NCBI GenBank assembly: GCA_017449025.1
Contig: JAFSKJ010000082.1
Span: 1-64,000, forward strand
Reading direction: 5' to 3'
From: Prevotella sp.
GTDB lineage: Bacteria; Bacteroidota; Bacteroidia; Bacteroidales; Bacteroidaceae
DNA: 64,000 bases
Below the pieces are notes generated by a model that was not told the DNA's origin, made no database searches, and was given only the letters and a program-made list of their open reading frames with translations. This document shows, in pieces, positions 32,242 through 42,150 of this stretch. The translations under genes were made by a program, and so were the position numbers. Every line of letters begins with the position of its first letter. Within the stretch, counting starts at the first letter, position 1.

Positions 32242-33705
32242 ATGAGAATAGGATTCGACAACGACAAGTATCTGAAGATACAGTCGGAACACATACGTGA
32301 GCGCATTGCGCAGTTCGACGGCAAACTGTATATGGAGCTTGGCGGAAAGCTTTTCGACGACCACCACGCTTCGCGCGTGCTGCCGGGGTTCAAGCCCGAC
32401 TCCAAGCTCCGCATGCTGGCTCAGCTGCGCAGCCAGATTGAGATTGTAATAGTGGTGAGTGCCGACGACATAGAGAAGAACAAGGTGCGTGCCGACCTCG
32501 GCATCACCTACGACGAGGATGTGCTGCGACTGAGAGAAGAGTTCATGAACAGGCAGTTCACCGTGGGCTCGGTGGTCATAACCCATTACGACGGGCAGCG
32601 GGCTGCCGACCAGTTCCGCCACCGCTTGGAGCGCTTGGGCATACGCAGCTATATACATTATCTTATTGACGGATACCCGCACAACGTTGAGCTGATAGCC
32701 TCGGACGAGGGCTTTGGCAAGAACGACTATGTGGAGACTTCGCGCGAGCTGGTGATAGTGACTGCGCCCGGACCGGGCAGCGGCAAGATGGCCACGTGCC
32801 TGTCGCAGCTGTACAACGAGAACAAGCGCGGTGTGCGGGCAGGATATGCCAAGTTCGAGACTTTCCCGGTGTGGAGCCTGCCTCTTAAGCATCCGGTGAA
32901 CATTGCATACGAGGCTGCCACTGCCGACCTCAACGATGTGAACATGATAGACCCCTTCCACTTGGAGGCTTACGGGAAGATTGCCGTCAACTACAACCGC
33001 GACATTGAGATATTCCCCGTGCTGAACGCTCTGTTCGAGGGTATATACGGTGAGAACCCGTATAAGTCGCCCACGGACATGGGCGTCAACATGATTGGCT
33101 TCTGCATAAGCGACGACGACGCGTGCTGCCAGGCATCGCGCGACGAGATAATACGCCGCTACTACGCCGCAACGAACAAACTGGCCGACGGTGCCGACAA
33201 CGAGAGCGAGGTGCACAAAATACAGATGCTCTTCAACCAGGCCAAGATAAACACGGCTTACAGGCGCGTGACCGTGGCGGCCAATGCAAGAAAGGAGGAG
33301 ACAGGCCACACGTCGGCTGCCATAGAGCTGAGCGATGGCACTATCATTACTTCCAAGTCGTCGCCGCTCTTGGGGTGTAGTGCAGCTCTACTCTTGAACG
33401 CCACAAAGCACCTGGCCGGCATCGACCACAAAGTGAAGCTCATACCACAGTCGCTGATAGAGCCTGTGCAGAAGACCAAGACCGAATACTTGGGAGCGAA
33501 GAACCCAAGGCTGCATACCGATGAGGTGCTGGTGGCGCTGAGCGTGTTGTCGCAGCACGACGGCAACTGCAGGCTCGCACTGGAGCAGTTGCCGAAGCTG
33601 CGCGACTGCCAGGTGCACTCAACGGTGATGCTTTCGGAGGTTGACCGTAAGATATTCAAGAAGCTTGGATGCGGACTTACGTGCGACCCCGTGAGGAAGA
33701 AGTAA
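32242..33705 (+). CDS. DUF1846 (UPF0371) family protein
   Basis: A 487-residue protein of the DUF1846 family, recognised by its N-terminus (IGFDNDKYLKIQSEHIRERI), the GPGSGKMATCLSQLY nucleotide-binding-like loop near residue 178 and DTSAAIELSDG-type C-terminal segments (here HTSAAIELSDG). The fold is known in the family but its biochemical role is unclear. It is first of a + strand run; the cytidylate-kinase-like gene follows after 46 bp. Confidence 0.9.
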   Translation: MRIGFDNDKYLKIQSEHIRERIAQFDGKLYMELGGKLFDDHHASRVLPGFKPDSKLRMLAQLRSQIEIVIVVSADDIEKNKVRADLGITYDEDVLRLREEFMNRQFTVGSVVITHYDGQRAADQFRHRLERLGIRSYIHYLIDGYPHNVELIASDEGFGKNDYVETSRELVIVTAPGPGSGKMATCLSQLYNENKRGVRAGYAKFETFPVWSLPLKHPVNIAYEAATADLNDVNMIDPFHLEAYGKIAVNYNRDIEIFPVLNALFEGIYGENPYKSPTDMGVNMIGFCISDDDACCQASRDEIIRRYYAATNKLADGADNESEVHKIQMLFNQAKINTAYRRVTVAANARKEETGHTSAAIELSDGTIITSKSSPLLGCSAALLLNATKHLAGIDHKVKLIPQSLIEPVQKTKTEYLGAKNPRLHTDEVLVALSVLSQHDGNCRLALEQLPKLRDCQVHSTVMLSEVDRKIFKKLGCGLTCDPVRKK

Positions 33706-33751
33706 CCTGAACATTAATAATATCAAAAAAAAATAACTACACTTGATTGTC

Positions 33752-34396
33752 ATGAATAAGAACGAGAAATTTGTCATCACCATCAACCGTGAGCTGGGTT
33801 CAGGCGGACGCACCGTAGGCCGCATACTGGCAGAGAAGCTTGGAGTGCCTTTCTATGACAAGGCACTGGTAAAGACGCTGGAGAAGGAGTTTGACCTCTC
33901 GGTGGAAGAGATAGAAAAGCTCAAGGGTCGCAAGCACGACTGGTGGAGCGAGTTCAAGCGCAACCTGTCGATAGGCAAGGCCGTATCTGTAGGGACACAG
34001 TACTATCAGGTGCCTATGGCCGAGGTTCCCGACATGCTCACTACCGACGAGATGTTCGAGGCCGAGAAGCAAATACTACAGGGAATAGCCGAAACGGAGT
34101 CGTGTGTCATTGCAGGCCGAAGCGGATTCTTCGTGTTCCGCAATCATCCCAACCACTTCAGCGTGCTCATACAGGCACCCATGGAACACCGCGTAAACCG
34201 TGTGGCGCAGAAGCAGGGAATAGCGAGAGAAGAGGCCATGGAGGTAATTGAAAAGGTTGACAAGATGCGTGAGAGATACGTTAACAAGTACACCAAGACT
34301 TCACGCTACGACACGCGCAACTACGACCTCGTGATTAACATTGACGGGAAGACAGAGGACGAGGCCGCCGACTTCATACTGAGATACATTGGTTAG
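33752..34396 (+). CDS. Cytidylate kinase-like family protein
   Basis: A 214-residue P-loop-like kinase of the Cytidylate_kin2 family: FVITINRELGSGGRTVGRILAEKLG at the N-terminus carries a modified Walker A (GSGGRTVG), followed by FYDKALVK and VIAGRSGFFV. The ATG at 33752 was chosen over the in-frame TTG at 33743. Its substrate is not certain; the canonical Cmk of Bacteroidota is a separate gene. It is probably co-transcribed with the S9 peptidase gene. Confidence 0.85.
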   Translation: MNKNEKFVITINRELGSGGRTVGRILAEKLGVPFYDKALVKTLEKEFDLSVEEIEKLKGRKHDWWSEFKRNLSIGKAVSVGTQYYQVPMAEVPDMLTTDEMFEAEKQILQGIAETESCVIAGRSGFFVFRNHPNHFSVLIQAPMEHRVNRVAQKQGIAREEAMEVIEKVDKMRERYVNKYTKTSRYDTRNYDLVINIDGKTEDEAADFILRYIG

Positions 34397-34430
34397 ATAG
34401 ACAATGCAAACGATTCAATTCCTTAGCCCT

Positions 34431-36647
34431 ATGAAAAAGATGATGACAGCGGCCGCCATAGCCCTGTTTGTGGTGGGCGGCATAAATGCGAACGCACAAG
34501 ACAACGTGAAAATAGGCAAGCAGAACATAACCGTGAAAGACGGCCGAATGACGCCCGAGGCTCTCTGGGCAATGGGGCGCATAGGCAGCTATAGTGCCTC
34601 GCCCGACGGCAGGCAGATAGTCTATCAAGTGGGCTACTACAGCGTAAAGTACAACAAGAGCCACCAGGTGCTCTACAAGATGCAGGCCGACGGCTCTGGC
34701 AAGCAGCTGTTGACCACCGGCGACAAGAATGAGACCGACGCACAGTGGATTGACAATGAGACGATAGCCTTTGTCACTGCGGGAGAGATATGGAAGATGA
34801 AGGCCGACGGCAGCAACCGCACGCAGCTCAGCAAAACCGACGGAGCCGTAGAGGGCTACCTCCTCTCGCCTGACAGGAAGAGGGCCATTGTGCTGAAGAG
34901 CATACCCTTCCACGGCATCATACAGAAAAACCCCGACGACCTGCCGAAGGCCACCGGACGCTTGGTAACCGACCTCATGTACCGCCACTGGGACCACTAC
35001 GTCGAGTCCATACAGCACCCCTTCCTGGCCACGGTCACTACCGACGGCATTGCCGTTGGCAAGGACATTCTTCAGGGCATGCCCTTTGAGTGCCCCATGG
35101 AGCCTTTCGGAGGTGTTGAGCAGCTGGCGTGGTCGCCCGACTCCAAGACCATTGCCTACACCTGCCGCATGAAGAAGGGTCTGGAATACAGCATATCCAC
35201 CGACTCAGACATCTTCCTCTACGACTTGGAGGCAGAGGAGGGGACGGTGGACAAGAACCGCAACCTATGCAAGGAAGGCGTAGACCTGCCCAACCAGCCT
35301 TTCGCCCAAGATGCACAAATGCGCCTGGACCCTACAAAGACCATGAAGCATCAGCGCATCAACAGCATAGGCAAGGAGCAGGGTGAAGACTACAATGTGG
35401 GCTACGACCAGAACCCGAAGTTCTCGCCCGACGGACGATACGTGGCGTGGCTCTCGATGGAGCGCGACGGATATGAGTCCGACCGCCAGCGCCTCTGTCT
35501 CTACGAACTCTCAACGGGCAAGAAGAGCTACATCACCGAGTCGTTCGACTCAGGAGTGGACGATTTCTGCTGGGCGCCCGACTCCAAGACTATTTATTTC
35601 ATTGGTGTATGGCACGCCACGGAGAACCTCTACCGCACAAACATAAAGGGCGAGGTGATGCAGCTTACCGACGAGTGGGCCGACTTCGGCTCGCTGCAGA
35701 TGCTCGACTCCAAGCGGCTGCTCATGGAGCGCCATTCGTTCACGGCTGCTGCCGACCTCTACGTGGTCACCCCGGGCAAGGACATTAAGAAGACCACCAT
35801 CCAGCGACTGACGGAAGAGAACAAGCACATATTCGACCAGCTGGCAAAGCCCACTGTGAGGCAGCGATGGGTAAAGACCACCGACGGCAAGGAGATGCTC
35901 GTCTGGATAATACTTCCTCCCAACTTTGACGAGACAAAGAAATATCCCACGCTACTCTTCTGCGAAGGAGGCCCGCAAAGTCCGGTGTCGCAGTTCTGGA
36001 GCTACCGCTGGAACTTCATGATAATGGCCTCGCAGGGTTATGTCATCGTTGCACCAAACCGCCGCGGACTACCGGGATTTGGACAGGAGTGGCTTGAGGA
36101 AATCAGCGGAGACTGGACCGGGCAGTGCATGAAGGACTATCTCTCGGCCATTGACGATGCGGCCAAGAACCTTCCCTTCGTAGACAGCAACCGCATGGGA
36201 GCCGTGGGCGCGTCGTTCGGCGGCTTCTCCGTCTACTACTTAGCCGGACACCACGAGGGGCGCTTCAAATGCTTCATAGCCCACGACGGTGCCTTCAACC
36301 TTGAGGCTATGTACACCGAGACCGAGGAGAACTGGTTCTCGAACTGGGAATACGACGATGCCTACTGGAACAAGGACCGCACGGCAAATGCCGACCGCAC
36401 ATACAAAAACTCACCACACCTCTTCGTAGACAAGTGGGACACGCCCATTCTCTGCATACACGGCGAGAAGGACTACCGCATCAATGCCACACAGGGCATG
36501 TCGGCTTTCAATGCCGCCAGAATGAGAGGCATTGAGGCACAGCTGCTCATATTCCCCGACGAAAACCACTGGGTGCTGAAACCACAGAACGGCATTCTCT
36601 GGCAGCGCACTTACTTCAACTGGCTCGACAGGTGGCTGAAGAAATAG
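34431..36647 (+). CDS. S9 family prolyl oligopeptidase-type peptidase (DPP5-like)
   Basis: A 738-residue secreted peptidase. The start was set at MKKMMTAAAIALF, which gives a clean signal peptide ending NANAQ. Residues about 30-470 form a WD40/PD40 propeller (SPDGRQIVYQV, WSPDSKTIAYT, WAPDSKTIYFI). The C-terminal alpha/beta-hydrolase domain has the nucleophile S595 (GASFGGFS), an Asp in GEKDYRI and H713 (DENHW). Related periplasmic dipeptidyl peptidases feed peptide catabolism in Bacteroidota. The exact specificity cannot be read from the sequence. Confidence 0.92.
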   Translation: MKKMMTAAAIALFVVGGINANAQDNVKIGKQNITVKDGRMTPEALWAMGRIGSYSASPDGRQIVYQVGYYSVKYNKSHQVLYKMQADGSGKQLLTTGDKNETDAQWIDNETIAFVTAGEIWKMKADGSNRTQLSKTDGAVEGYLLSPDRKRAIVLKSIPFHGIIQKNPDDLPKATGRLVTDLMYRHWDHYVESIQHPFLATVTTDGIAVGKDILQGMPFECPMEPFGGVEQLAWSPDSKTIAYTCRMKKGLEYSISTDSDIFLYDLEAEEGTVDKNRNLCKEGVDLPNQPFAQDAQMRLDPTKTMKHQRINSIGKEQGEDYNVGYDQNPKFSPDGRYVAWLSMERDGYESDRQRLCLYELSTGKKSYITESFDSGVDDFCWAPDSKTIYFIGVWHATENLYRTNIKGEVMQLTDEWADFGSLQMLDSKRLLMERHSFTAAADLYVVTPGKDIKKTTIQRLTEENKHIFDQLAKPTVRQRWVKTTDGKEMLVWIILPPNFDETKKYPTLLFCEGGPQSPVSQFWSYRWNFMIMASQGYVIVAPNRRGLPGFGQEWLEEISGDWTGQCMKDYLSAIDDAAKNLPFVDSNRMGAVGASFGGFSVYYLAGHHEGRFKCFIAHDGAFNLEAMYTETEENWFSNWEYDDAYWNKDRTANADRTYKNSPHLFVDKWDTPILCIHGEKDYRINATQGMSAFNAARMRGIEAQLLIFPDENHWVLKPQNGILWQRTYFNWLDRWLKK

Positions 36648-36692
36648 GATGAACACACACATACGTAAAATAAAAGAGAAAATACTACGACA

Positions 36693-37298
36693 ATGAAGAA
36701 ACTACTGATGATGGTTATGATGTGCCTGCCCATGGCGGTCATGGCACAGAACACATGGGAGATGGCCGAGGAGAAGGAGGGCGTTGCTGCCAACCCCGAC
36801 CAGAAATACTTGGCGGGAGCCGTTCCCGTGGTCGACGGTAGGGTGGAGTTCCGCGCCACCATACAAGCACCGGGCAAGAATGCGCGTCAGGTTTACGACA
36901 TAGTCAAGGCCTATATGGAAAAGATGACTACTGAGAAGAATCAGTTTGAGCAGAGCCGCATAGTAATCGACGAACCTGAAAGCGGCCGCGTGATTGGCTC
37001 ATACCAGGAGTGGCTCGTCTTCAAGTCTACAGCCCTGAACCTCGACCGCACACGCCTGTTCTTCAACCTTGTTGCCGAATGCTCCGACGGAAAGGCCGAC
37101 ATCACCCTCACGCGCATACATTATTTATATGAAGAGGAGCGCGACCCACAGGCAATAAAGGCAGAGGACTGGATTACAGACGAGCAGGGACTGAACAGGA
37201 AGAAGACCAAGCTGGCACGAGTGTCTGGCAAGTTCCGTCGTAAGACCATCGACCGTAAGGACTTCTTGTTCAACAAGTTCACGGAATTGCTTAAATAA
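36693..37298 (+). CDS. DUF4468 domain-containing secreted protein
   Basis: A 201-residue protein with signal peptide MKKLLMMVMMCLPMAVMAQ and a DUF4468-type domain (VEFRATIQAPGKNARQVYDI ... ITLTRIHYLYEE). The function of the family is unknown; it is presumably periplasmic. It lies 12 bp before the small membrane-protein gene. Confidence 0.85.
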   Translation: MKKLLMMVMMCLPMAVMAQNTWEMAEEKEGVAANPDQKYLAGAVPVVDGRVEFRATIQAPGKNARQVYDIVKAYMEKMTTEKNQFEQSRIVIDEPESGRVIGSYQEWLVFKSTALNLDRTRLFFNLVAECSDGKADITLTRIHYLYEEERDPQAIKAEDWITDEQGLNRKKTKLARVSGKFRRKTIDRKDFLFNKFTELLK

Positions 37299-37310
37299 AC
37301 GGTAAGTGCG

Positions 37311-37574
37311 ATGGACGAACTCGACAACAGCCTGCCAAAGGCTGAGACGGAAAAGACGGGACTGCCACGAAGGCACAGACGCGGGCCGAAGCCAATAGTA
37401 GACGAGAGCAAGACACGCAAGCTGCGCAATGTACTTAACATTGTGTTCATAGTGGGCTGCATCTTGGGCATGGCTTGGTACTTCTATTCTGACCACACCA
37501 CAGCCTACTACATACTCATTGTGGCGTCGGTGTTCAAGTTTGTCGAGCTTACGCTCAGAATCATGAGGATATAG
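37311..37574 (+). CDS. Small two-helix membrane protein
   Basis: An 87-residue protein with a basic, Pro-rich N-terminal half (RRHRRGPKP) and two predicted membrane helices (VLNIVFIVGCILGMAWYFY and AYYILIVASVFKFVELTL). No family was recognised. Twelve and four bp separate it from its neighbours, so it is very likely a real, co-translated gene. It may be an accessory to envelope biogenesis with the porin downstream (inference). Confidence 0.75.
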   Translation: MDELDNSLPKAETEKTGLPRRHRRGPKPIVDESKTRKLRNVLNIVFIVGCILGMAWYFYSDHTTAYYILIVASVFKFVELTLRIMRI

Positions 37575-37578
37575 AAAT

Positions 37579-39825
37579 ATGAGGATAGCTGTCAGAACAT
37601 ACAGCAGCAAAATGCGCCGTTTGTCGGCAGGGGTATGGACCTCTGCCGCAATGCTGTTCTTTGTGACAACGACATCGATGGCACAGGGCTTCAACCAGAT
37701 TGATGCCGACGGAAACGTGACGCAGCAGAACGACAACCGCAACTTCAACCCCCACAACAACGATTCCACCAAAAGCAGCGGCAAGGAGGTGCCGCAAGGA
37801 CTGTACGTCTGGACTGTCGACGGTCGCTTCGGCGACATCAGGCCTGCCGAGCCCGACACCTTGCAGCACCTGTACATGAAAAGCATATTCAACACAGGCC
37901 TGCACGGTGAGTACAACTCCACGGGAAACAACTACACCCCGCGACAGAACCGCATATTCATCGACCGCGACGAGTCGGACGAGTTTATCTTTACTACGCC
38001 CTACAGCTACATCTTAACCAAGCCCGACGAGTTCCACTTCACCAATACACTCTCGCCGCTTACCAACCTGACTTACGACAACTGCGGCGACAAGCAGAAC
38101 GGCGAGGACCACCTTGAGGCTAAGTTCGCCGTGAACGCCGGCAAGCGCATAGGTGCCGGTTTCGACCTCGACTACTCCTACGCCCGCGGTTACTTCTCAA
38201 ACCAGAGCACGTCGCACTTCGGGGCAACACTGTTCGCCTCATACCTCGGCGACCAGTACAAGGCCCACCTGCTTTTCAGCAACTATCACCAGAAGGCTGC
38301 CGAGAACGGCGGTATCACCAACGACAACTACGTCACACACCCAGAAGCCTCTACCGAGAACTATACCGAAAGCGAGATTCCCACAGTGCTCTCGCGCAAC
38401 TGGAACCGCAACGACAACCAGCACCTGTTCTTCACCCACCGATACTGCCTGGGCTTCTACCGCAAGGTGGAGATGACCGAGGCAGAGAAGAAGGCACGGC
38501 AGTTTGCTGCCGAGTCGAAGAAGGAAAACGCGAAGAAAAAGAAAAAAGATGAGAACACCATGGAGATGGCCGACAGCCTCAGCATGGCAACGGCGGAAGC
38601 AGAGGATGAGCCTGAAGACCCGAACATGAAGGAGGAGTTCGTGCCTGTGACAAGCCTCATACACACCTTGGAGCTAAACAACTTCAAGCGCATATACCAG
38701 GCCTACAGCGTGCCAAGCAACTACTACGCCGAGCAGTTCTATGAAGGCGGCTACGAGATAAGGGGCGACACACTCTACGACCGCACCAGATACCTGGAGC
38801 TTAAGAACACCATTGCGCTGGCACTCCTCGAGGGGTTCAACAAATACGCCCGTGCCGGCATCAAGGCTTTTGTCTCACATGAGCTGCGTAAGTTCCAGAT
38901 ACCAGACACCCTTGACGGGTACTACAGTCAGGGGAGGTACAATGAGAATGACATCAGCATAGGCGGACAGCTGACAAAGACCGAGGGCAAGACGCTGCAC
39001 TACGACATTCTTGGCGAGACATGGATAGCTGGAAAAGACATCGGGCAGCTGAAGCTCGACTTCAACGGCGACATCAACCTGCCACTCCTCGGTGACACCG
39101 TACAGTTGGCTGCAAAGGCATACTTCTACAGGCTCACTCCCACTTTCTTCCATGAGAAGTTCCACTCAAAATATATATGGTGGGATGCCGACCTCTCAAA
39201 GGAGACACGCACCCGCATAGAGGGCATGCTTTCATACCCCAAGACCAAGACCAGCCTGCGGGTGGCCATCGAGGAGGTGCAGAACTATACCTACTTCGGC
39301 ATGAGCTACGACTACTCAGACAATGCGCGCACCAATATGACGGCCAGCATAATGCAGCATGGTGGCAACATCAACATCATGACAGCACAGCTCTGCCAGA
39401 ATTTCCGCTACGGGGTGTTGAACTGGGAGAACATGGTCACATGGCAGAACTCCAGCAACAAGGACGTGCTGCCGCTGCCGTCTCTCAACATCTGGACAAA
39501 CCTGTTCCTGAAGTTCAAGATTGCACGTGTGCTCAACACGGAGATAGGTGCCGACATGACCTACTTCACCAAGTACTACGCACCCGACTACTGCCCACTG
39601 CTCGGACAGTTCGCTGTGCAGCAGAATGCTGACAGCCGTATAGAGCTGGGCGGGTTCCCTTTCATCAACGTCTATGCCAACATGCACCTTAAGCGGGCAC
39701 GCTTCTTCATAATGATGAGCAACGTAGCAGCAGGTGCCGCCAACCGAATGACGTTCCTTACTCCTCACTATCCCACCAACAGCTCTGTGCTGCGATTGGG
39801 CGTGAGCTGGAACTTCACCAACTGA
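37579..39825 (+). CDS. Putative outer-membrane porin (Porin_10 type)
   Basis: A 748-residue beta-barrel protein. The signal segment ends TTSMAQ (about residue 36). The N-terminal GLYVWTVDGRFGDIRPAEPDT segment is a hallmark of Bacteroidota putative porins; repeated amphipathic strands follow. A long charged insert (about 300-360, with KKENAKKKKKDEN followed by acidic stretches) probably forms an external or periplasmic loop. The last residues (LRLGVSWNFTN) form the terminal strand. The substrate is unknown. Confidence 0.85.
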   Translation: MRIAVRTYSSKMRRLSAGVWTSAAMLFFVTTTSMAQGFNQIDADGNVTQQNDNRNFNPHNNDSTKSSGKEVPQGLYVWTVDGRFGDIRPAEPDTLQHLYMKSIFNTGLHGEYNSTGNNYTPRQNRIFIDRDESDEFIFTTPYSYILTKPDEFHFTNTLSPLTNLTYDNCGDKQNGEDHLEAKFAVNAGKRIGAGFDLDYSYARGYFSNQSTSHFGATLFASYLGDQYKAHLLFSNYHQKAAENGGITNDNYVTHPEASTENYTESEIPTVLSRNWNRNDNQHLFFTHRYCLGFYRKVEMTEAEKKARQFAAESKKENAKKKKKDENTMEMADSLSMATAEAEDEPEDPNMKEEFVPVTSLIHTLELNNFKRIYQAYSVPSNYYAEQFYEGGYEIRGDTLYDRTRYLELKNTIALALLEGFNKYARAGIKAFVSHELRKFQIPDTLDGYYSQGRYNENDISIGGQLTKTEGKTLHYDILGETWIAGKDIGQLKLDFNGDINLPLLGDTVQLAAKAYFYRLTPTFFHEKFHSKYIWWDADLSKETRTRIEGMLSYPKTKTSLRVAIEEVQNYTYFGMSYDYSDNARTNMTASIMQHGGNINIMTAQLCQNFRYGVLNWENMVTWQNSSNKDVLPLPSLNIWTNLFLKFKIARVLNTEIGADMTYFTKYYAPDYCPLLGQFAVQQNADSRIELGGFPFINVYANMHLKRARFFIMMSNVAAGAANRMTFLTPHYPTNSSVLRLGVSWNFTN

Positions 39826-39846
39826 CCGCCAACGCCCGATATACCC

Positions 39847-40494
39847 ATGAACAGAAAACAGCGCTATCAGTACATCATCGACTACTTCCGCCGGGAGATG
39901 CCACAGGTGACCACCGAGCTGGAGTTCGGCAGCGTCTTCCAGCTGCTGGTGGCCGTAGTGCTCAGTGCACAGTGCACAGACAAGCGCATCAACCAGGTGA
40001 CGCCGCAGCTCTTCAGCAAATACCCCGACGCGGCCACAATGGCCGGAGCCGAGGCCGATGACATCTACGAGCTGATAAGCAGCGTGTCGTACCCCAACGC
40101 CAAGGCTCGACACCTTGTTGAGATGTCGCGGCGCATAGTCGATGATTTCGGTGGAGAGGTGCCTCACGACATGGACCAGCTGCTGACACTGCCTGGGGTG
40201 GGACGCAAGACGGCAAACGTGATTCAGGCCGTAGCCTTCGGACAGGCAACAATGGCCGTCGACACACACGTCTATCGCGTAAGCCACCGCCTCGGACTCG
40301 TCGGCCCGCGCGACAACACACCGCTGAAGGTGGAACGTGCACTCGTCGCCAATATTGCCGAGGCCGACCGACCGCTGGCACACCACTGGCTGCTGCTCCA
40401 CGGCCGATATGTGTGTACCTCGCAGCGCCCCAAGTGCAACAACTGTGGCCTTGCCGACATCTGCCCCAAGAAGCTGGAAGGTTCAAAACTATAG
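39847..40494 (+). CDS. nth: Endonuclease III
   Basis: A 215-residue DNA glycosylase/AP lyase for oxidised pyrimidines. The helix-hairpin-helix motif LPGVGRKTANV carries catalytic K121, and D139 lies in MAVDTHVYRVSHRLG. The C-terminal [4Fe-4S] loop fits C-X6-C-X2-C-X5-C (VCTSQRPKCNNCGLADICPK). Length and motif order are normal. Confidence 0.96.
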   Translation: MNRKQRYQYIIDYFRREMPQVTTELEFGSVFQLLVAVVLSAQCTDKRINQVTPQLFSKYPDAATMAGAEADDIYELISSVSYPNAKARHLVEMSRRIVDDFGGEVPHDMDQLLTLPGVGRKTANVIQAVAFGQATMAVDTHVYRVSHRLGLVGPRDNTPLKVERALVANIAEADRPLAHHWLLLHGRYVCTSQRPKCNNCGLADICPKKLEGSKL

Positions 40495-40533
40495 TTTACA
40501 CTAATCAATAACAATACTTAAACAACAACAATC

Positions 40534-42120
40534 ATGAAACTAACAGAAATACTGAACAGCCAGTACAACAAATCTGAATGGGAAGCCAAGGGCTACCAGC
40601 TACCCAAGTTCGACATCGCTGCCGTAAGGAAGAAGACTCACGACGAGCCTACGTGGGTGCACTTCGGAGGAGGCAACATTTTCCGTGCTTTCCCCGCTGC
40701 CATTCTCAACGACGCGCTCAACACTGGTAATTACGACCGAGGAGTGATTGTGGCCGAGACATTCGACTTCGAGGTTGTAGACAAGGCCTACGCTCCATAC
40801 CAGAACCTGTCGCTGCTCGTCAGCCTCCAGTCTACAGGAACCATCGAGAAGAAAGTCATAGCCAGTGTCACCGAGGCACTGAAGGCCGACCCCCAGTTTG
40901 CCGACTGGCAGCGCCTTGTTGAGGTGTTCCGCAACCCGTCGCTGCAGATGATTTCGTTTACCATTACCGAAAAGGGCTATGGATTCAACGACGCCGACCT
41001 GGCACGTGGGCTGAAGCCCGTGTTCGCCATGGGTAAGGTGACGGCACTCCTCTATGAGCGCTGGCAGGCTGGCCAGCTGCCACTTACCGTTCAGTCGATG
41101 GACAACTGTTCGCACAATGGCGACAAGGTCAAGGCCGGAGTGTTCGCATACGCCGAACGATGGGCTGCCGACGGACTTGTGCCACAGGCGTTCGTAGACT
41201 ATCTCAAGGACGAGACGAAGATAACCTTCCCATGGTCGATGATTGACAAGATAACCCCCCGTCCGCACGAGAAAGTCAAGGAAATGCTTGCTCAGGACGG
41301 ATTCGAGGACAACAAATACATCGAGACAGAGAAGCACACCTTCACAGCACCGTTCGTCAACGCCGAGGAAGTGCAGTATCTCGTTATCGAGGACAACTAC
41401 ACCAACGGGCGCCCGCCGCTCGACCTTGGAGGGGCACTGTACACCACACGCGAGACCGTGGACAAGGTGGAGACCATGAAGGTGACCACCTGCCTGAACC
41501 CGCTGCACACCGCAATGTCCATCTACGGATGCATGCTGGGCTACACGCTCATCTCTGCCGAGATGGCCGACGCCGACCTGCGCCCATTCGTTCAGAAGTT
41601 AGGATATATCGAGGCTATGCCCGTGGTCACCGACCCGGGAGTGCTCAATCCCTACGAGTTTATCGGTGCCGTTATCAACCGCCGACTGCCCAACCCGTTC
41701 ATGCCCGACGCCCCGCAGCGCATAGCCATGGATACCAGCCAGAAGCTGCCCATCCGCTTCGGCGAGACCATCAAGAAGTACATTGCCCGCGGACTCGACA
41801 TGAGCAACCTCGTGCTGATTCCTCTGACCCTTGCCGGATATGCCCGCTATCTTAAGGGCATCAAGGACGACGGAACACCTTTCGACTGTTCGCCCGACCC
41901 CATGCTCGCCGAGATGCAGGCCATCGTGGCTCCGCTCGAGATAGGCAAGGCCGACCAGGACTATTCCTGCCTGCGCAAGCTCTATAGCCGTAAGGACGTC
42001 TTCGGCCTCGACCTTTATGAGGCAGGACTTGGATGTCAGATAGAGGGAATGGTTCGCGAGCTGTTTGCTGGCAACGGTGCCGTGCGCGCCACACTCCATA
42101 AGTATGTCTCTGCACGCTGA
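40534..42120 (+). CDS. Mannitol dehydrogenase-family oxidoreductase
   Basis: A 528-residue long-chain polyol dehydrogenase. The N-terminal Rossmann domain has HFGGGNIFRAF in place of the usual G-X-G-X-F-H-R pattern, and the C-terminal domain has TTCLNPLHTAMSIYGCMLGY and DTSQKLPIRFG, both typical. Family members oxidise mannitol, fructuronate or tagaturonate-type substrates with NAD(P). Which one is used here cannot be told; no uronate isomerase or kinase is adjacent. It lies 39 bp after nth. Confidence 0.85.
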   Translation: MKLTEILNSQYNKSEWEAKGYQLPKFDIAAVRKKTHDEPTWVHFGGGNIFRAFPAAILNDALNTGNYDRGVIVAETFDFEVVDKAYAPYQNLSLLVSLQSTGTIEKKVIASVTEALKADPQFADWQRLVEVFRNPSLQMISFTITEKGYGFNDADLARGLKPVFAMGKVTALLYERWQAGQLPLTVQSMDNCSHNGDKVKAGVFAYAERWAADGLVPQAFVDYLKDETKITFPWSMIDKITPRPHEKVKEMLAQDGFEDNKYIETEKHTFTAPFVNAEEVQYLVIEDNYTNGRPPLDLGGALYTTRETVDKVETMKVTTCLNPLHTAMSIYGCMLGYTLISAEMADADLRPFVQKLGYIEAMPVVTDPGVLNPYEFIGAVINRRLPNPFMPDAPQRIAMDTSQKLPIRFGETIKKYIARGLDMSNLVLIPLTLAGYARYLKGIKDDGTPFDCSPDPMLAEMQAIVAPLEIGKADQDYSCLRKLYSRKDVFGLDLYEAGLGCQIEGMVRELFAGNGAVRATLHKYVSAR

Positions 42121-42150
42121 CGGACAAGCGTGCCACACAAAACCAATGAG